DNA of 5,521 nucleotides from JBGPBY01 sp041481485. Its GTDB lineage: Bacteria; Acidobacteriota; Terriglobia; 20CM-2-55-15. Position 1 is the first letter of the stretch; each line of letters opens with the position of its first letter. The position numbers and the translations under genes were made by a program. The stretch is taken from the NCBI GenBank assembly GCA_041481485.1, contig JBGPBY010000494.1:1-5521 (forward strand), written 5' to 3'. The notes beneath the pieces are model-generated. The model worked only from the letters and a program-made list of their open reading frames with translations, was not told where the DNA came from and searched no databases. Shown one piece after another: positions 5,314 to 5,521 of the stretch.

Positions 5314-5521
5314 AGTGGGGTCGTCCATCCAAATCCACGGCCGTATGCTCGAACCCCCTTAAAACATAGGGCTTTAGACACGGCTGACAAAACGCGTATA
5401 GTCGCGTCCATCCTGGGAAATTACCGAAAGTTAGTAAGCGTCCGCTCAGCGCCGTATGGACTTCGCGGGGCCGGGGTGTAGAAGCCGGCTTCGGTGTCGG
5501 CGGGCGCTTTACGCGGCGAGC
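5314..5521. mobile_element. Probable end of an integrated element beyond the tRNA-Glu att site; no gene seen
   Basis: An element inserted in a minus-strand tRNA gene leaves the displaced 3' copy on its low-coordinate side, so the element should begin about here and continue past the window. No integrase or other gene is visible in these 208 bases; the open frames are short and unsupported. Direct repeats CGTCCATCC (5322-5330, 5405-5413) and GCCGTATG (5340-5347, 5451-5458), and an inverted repeat ACGCG-TATAGT-CGCGT (5392-5407), may be integrase or excisionase arm sites. The repeats are visible; the mobile-element call is an inference from the tRNA fragment. Confidence 0.5.

Noticed and set aside
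5268..5345. Complete tRNA-Glu gene
   Set aside because: The 5' anticodon-stem strand, D arm and 5' acceptor strand are missing to the right of 5313.
5346..5362. Second tRNA T-arm-like sequence (GGGGGTTCGAGC on the minus strand)
   Set aside because: The stem is not closed by a complementary strand and there is no acceptor or CCA, so it is probably chance.

Overview
The window looks like proteobacterial chromosome, GC-rich by eye. The gene types and the sequence style of the receptor resemble gammaproteobacterial soil or water lineages rich in TonB-dependent receptors (Steroidobacter, Nevskiales or xanthomonad relatives). That placement is an inference from family resemblance, not a measurement.

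Positions 1-3579 and on to 4629 form a cell-surface signalling locus with two divergent arms around a 131-bp intergenic region (2908-3038). The left arm, on the minus strand, encodes an 857-aa TonB-dependent outer-membrane receptor with an N-terminal STN signalling domain. Eleven bases after its stop begins a secreted YbhB/YbcL (PEBP) family protein, which runs off the left edge. The right arm, on the plus strand, encodes a FecI-type ECF sigma factor (GTG start) and a FecR-type anti-sigma/sensor protein (TTG start). By analogy with Fec, Fox and Pup systems, ligand in the receptor would make the STN domain contact the periplasmic C-terminus of FecR. FecR processing would then free the sigma factor to transcribe the receptor-PEBP pair. 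The ligand cannot be read from the sequence. The intergenic region holds a 10-bp inverted repeat with one mismatch that could serve both arms.

Positions 4630-5267 are sparse. The only supportable gene is a 67-codon open frame of unknown function (4873-5076), possibly leaderless.

Positions 5268-5313 on the minus strand are the precise 3' part of a tRNA-Glu(TTC) gene, from just before the anticodon loop through the encoded CCA, with no 5' half. This is what remains when a tyrosine-integrase element inserts into a tRNA gene. The orientation predicts that the mobile element lies to the right (from about 5314 past the window end), with the intact tRNA-Glu at its far side, and that the signalling locus lies in the flanking chromosome. 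Positions 5314-5521 have no convincing gene and contain short direct and inverted repeats that might be recombinase-binding arms.
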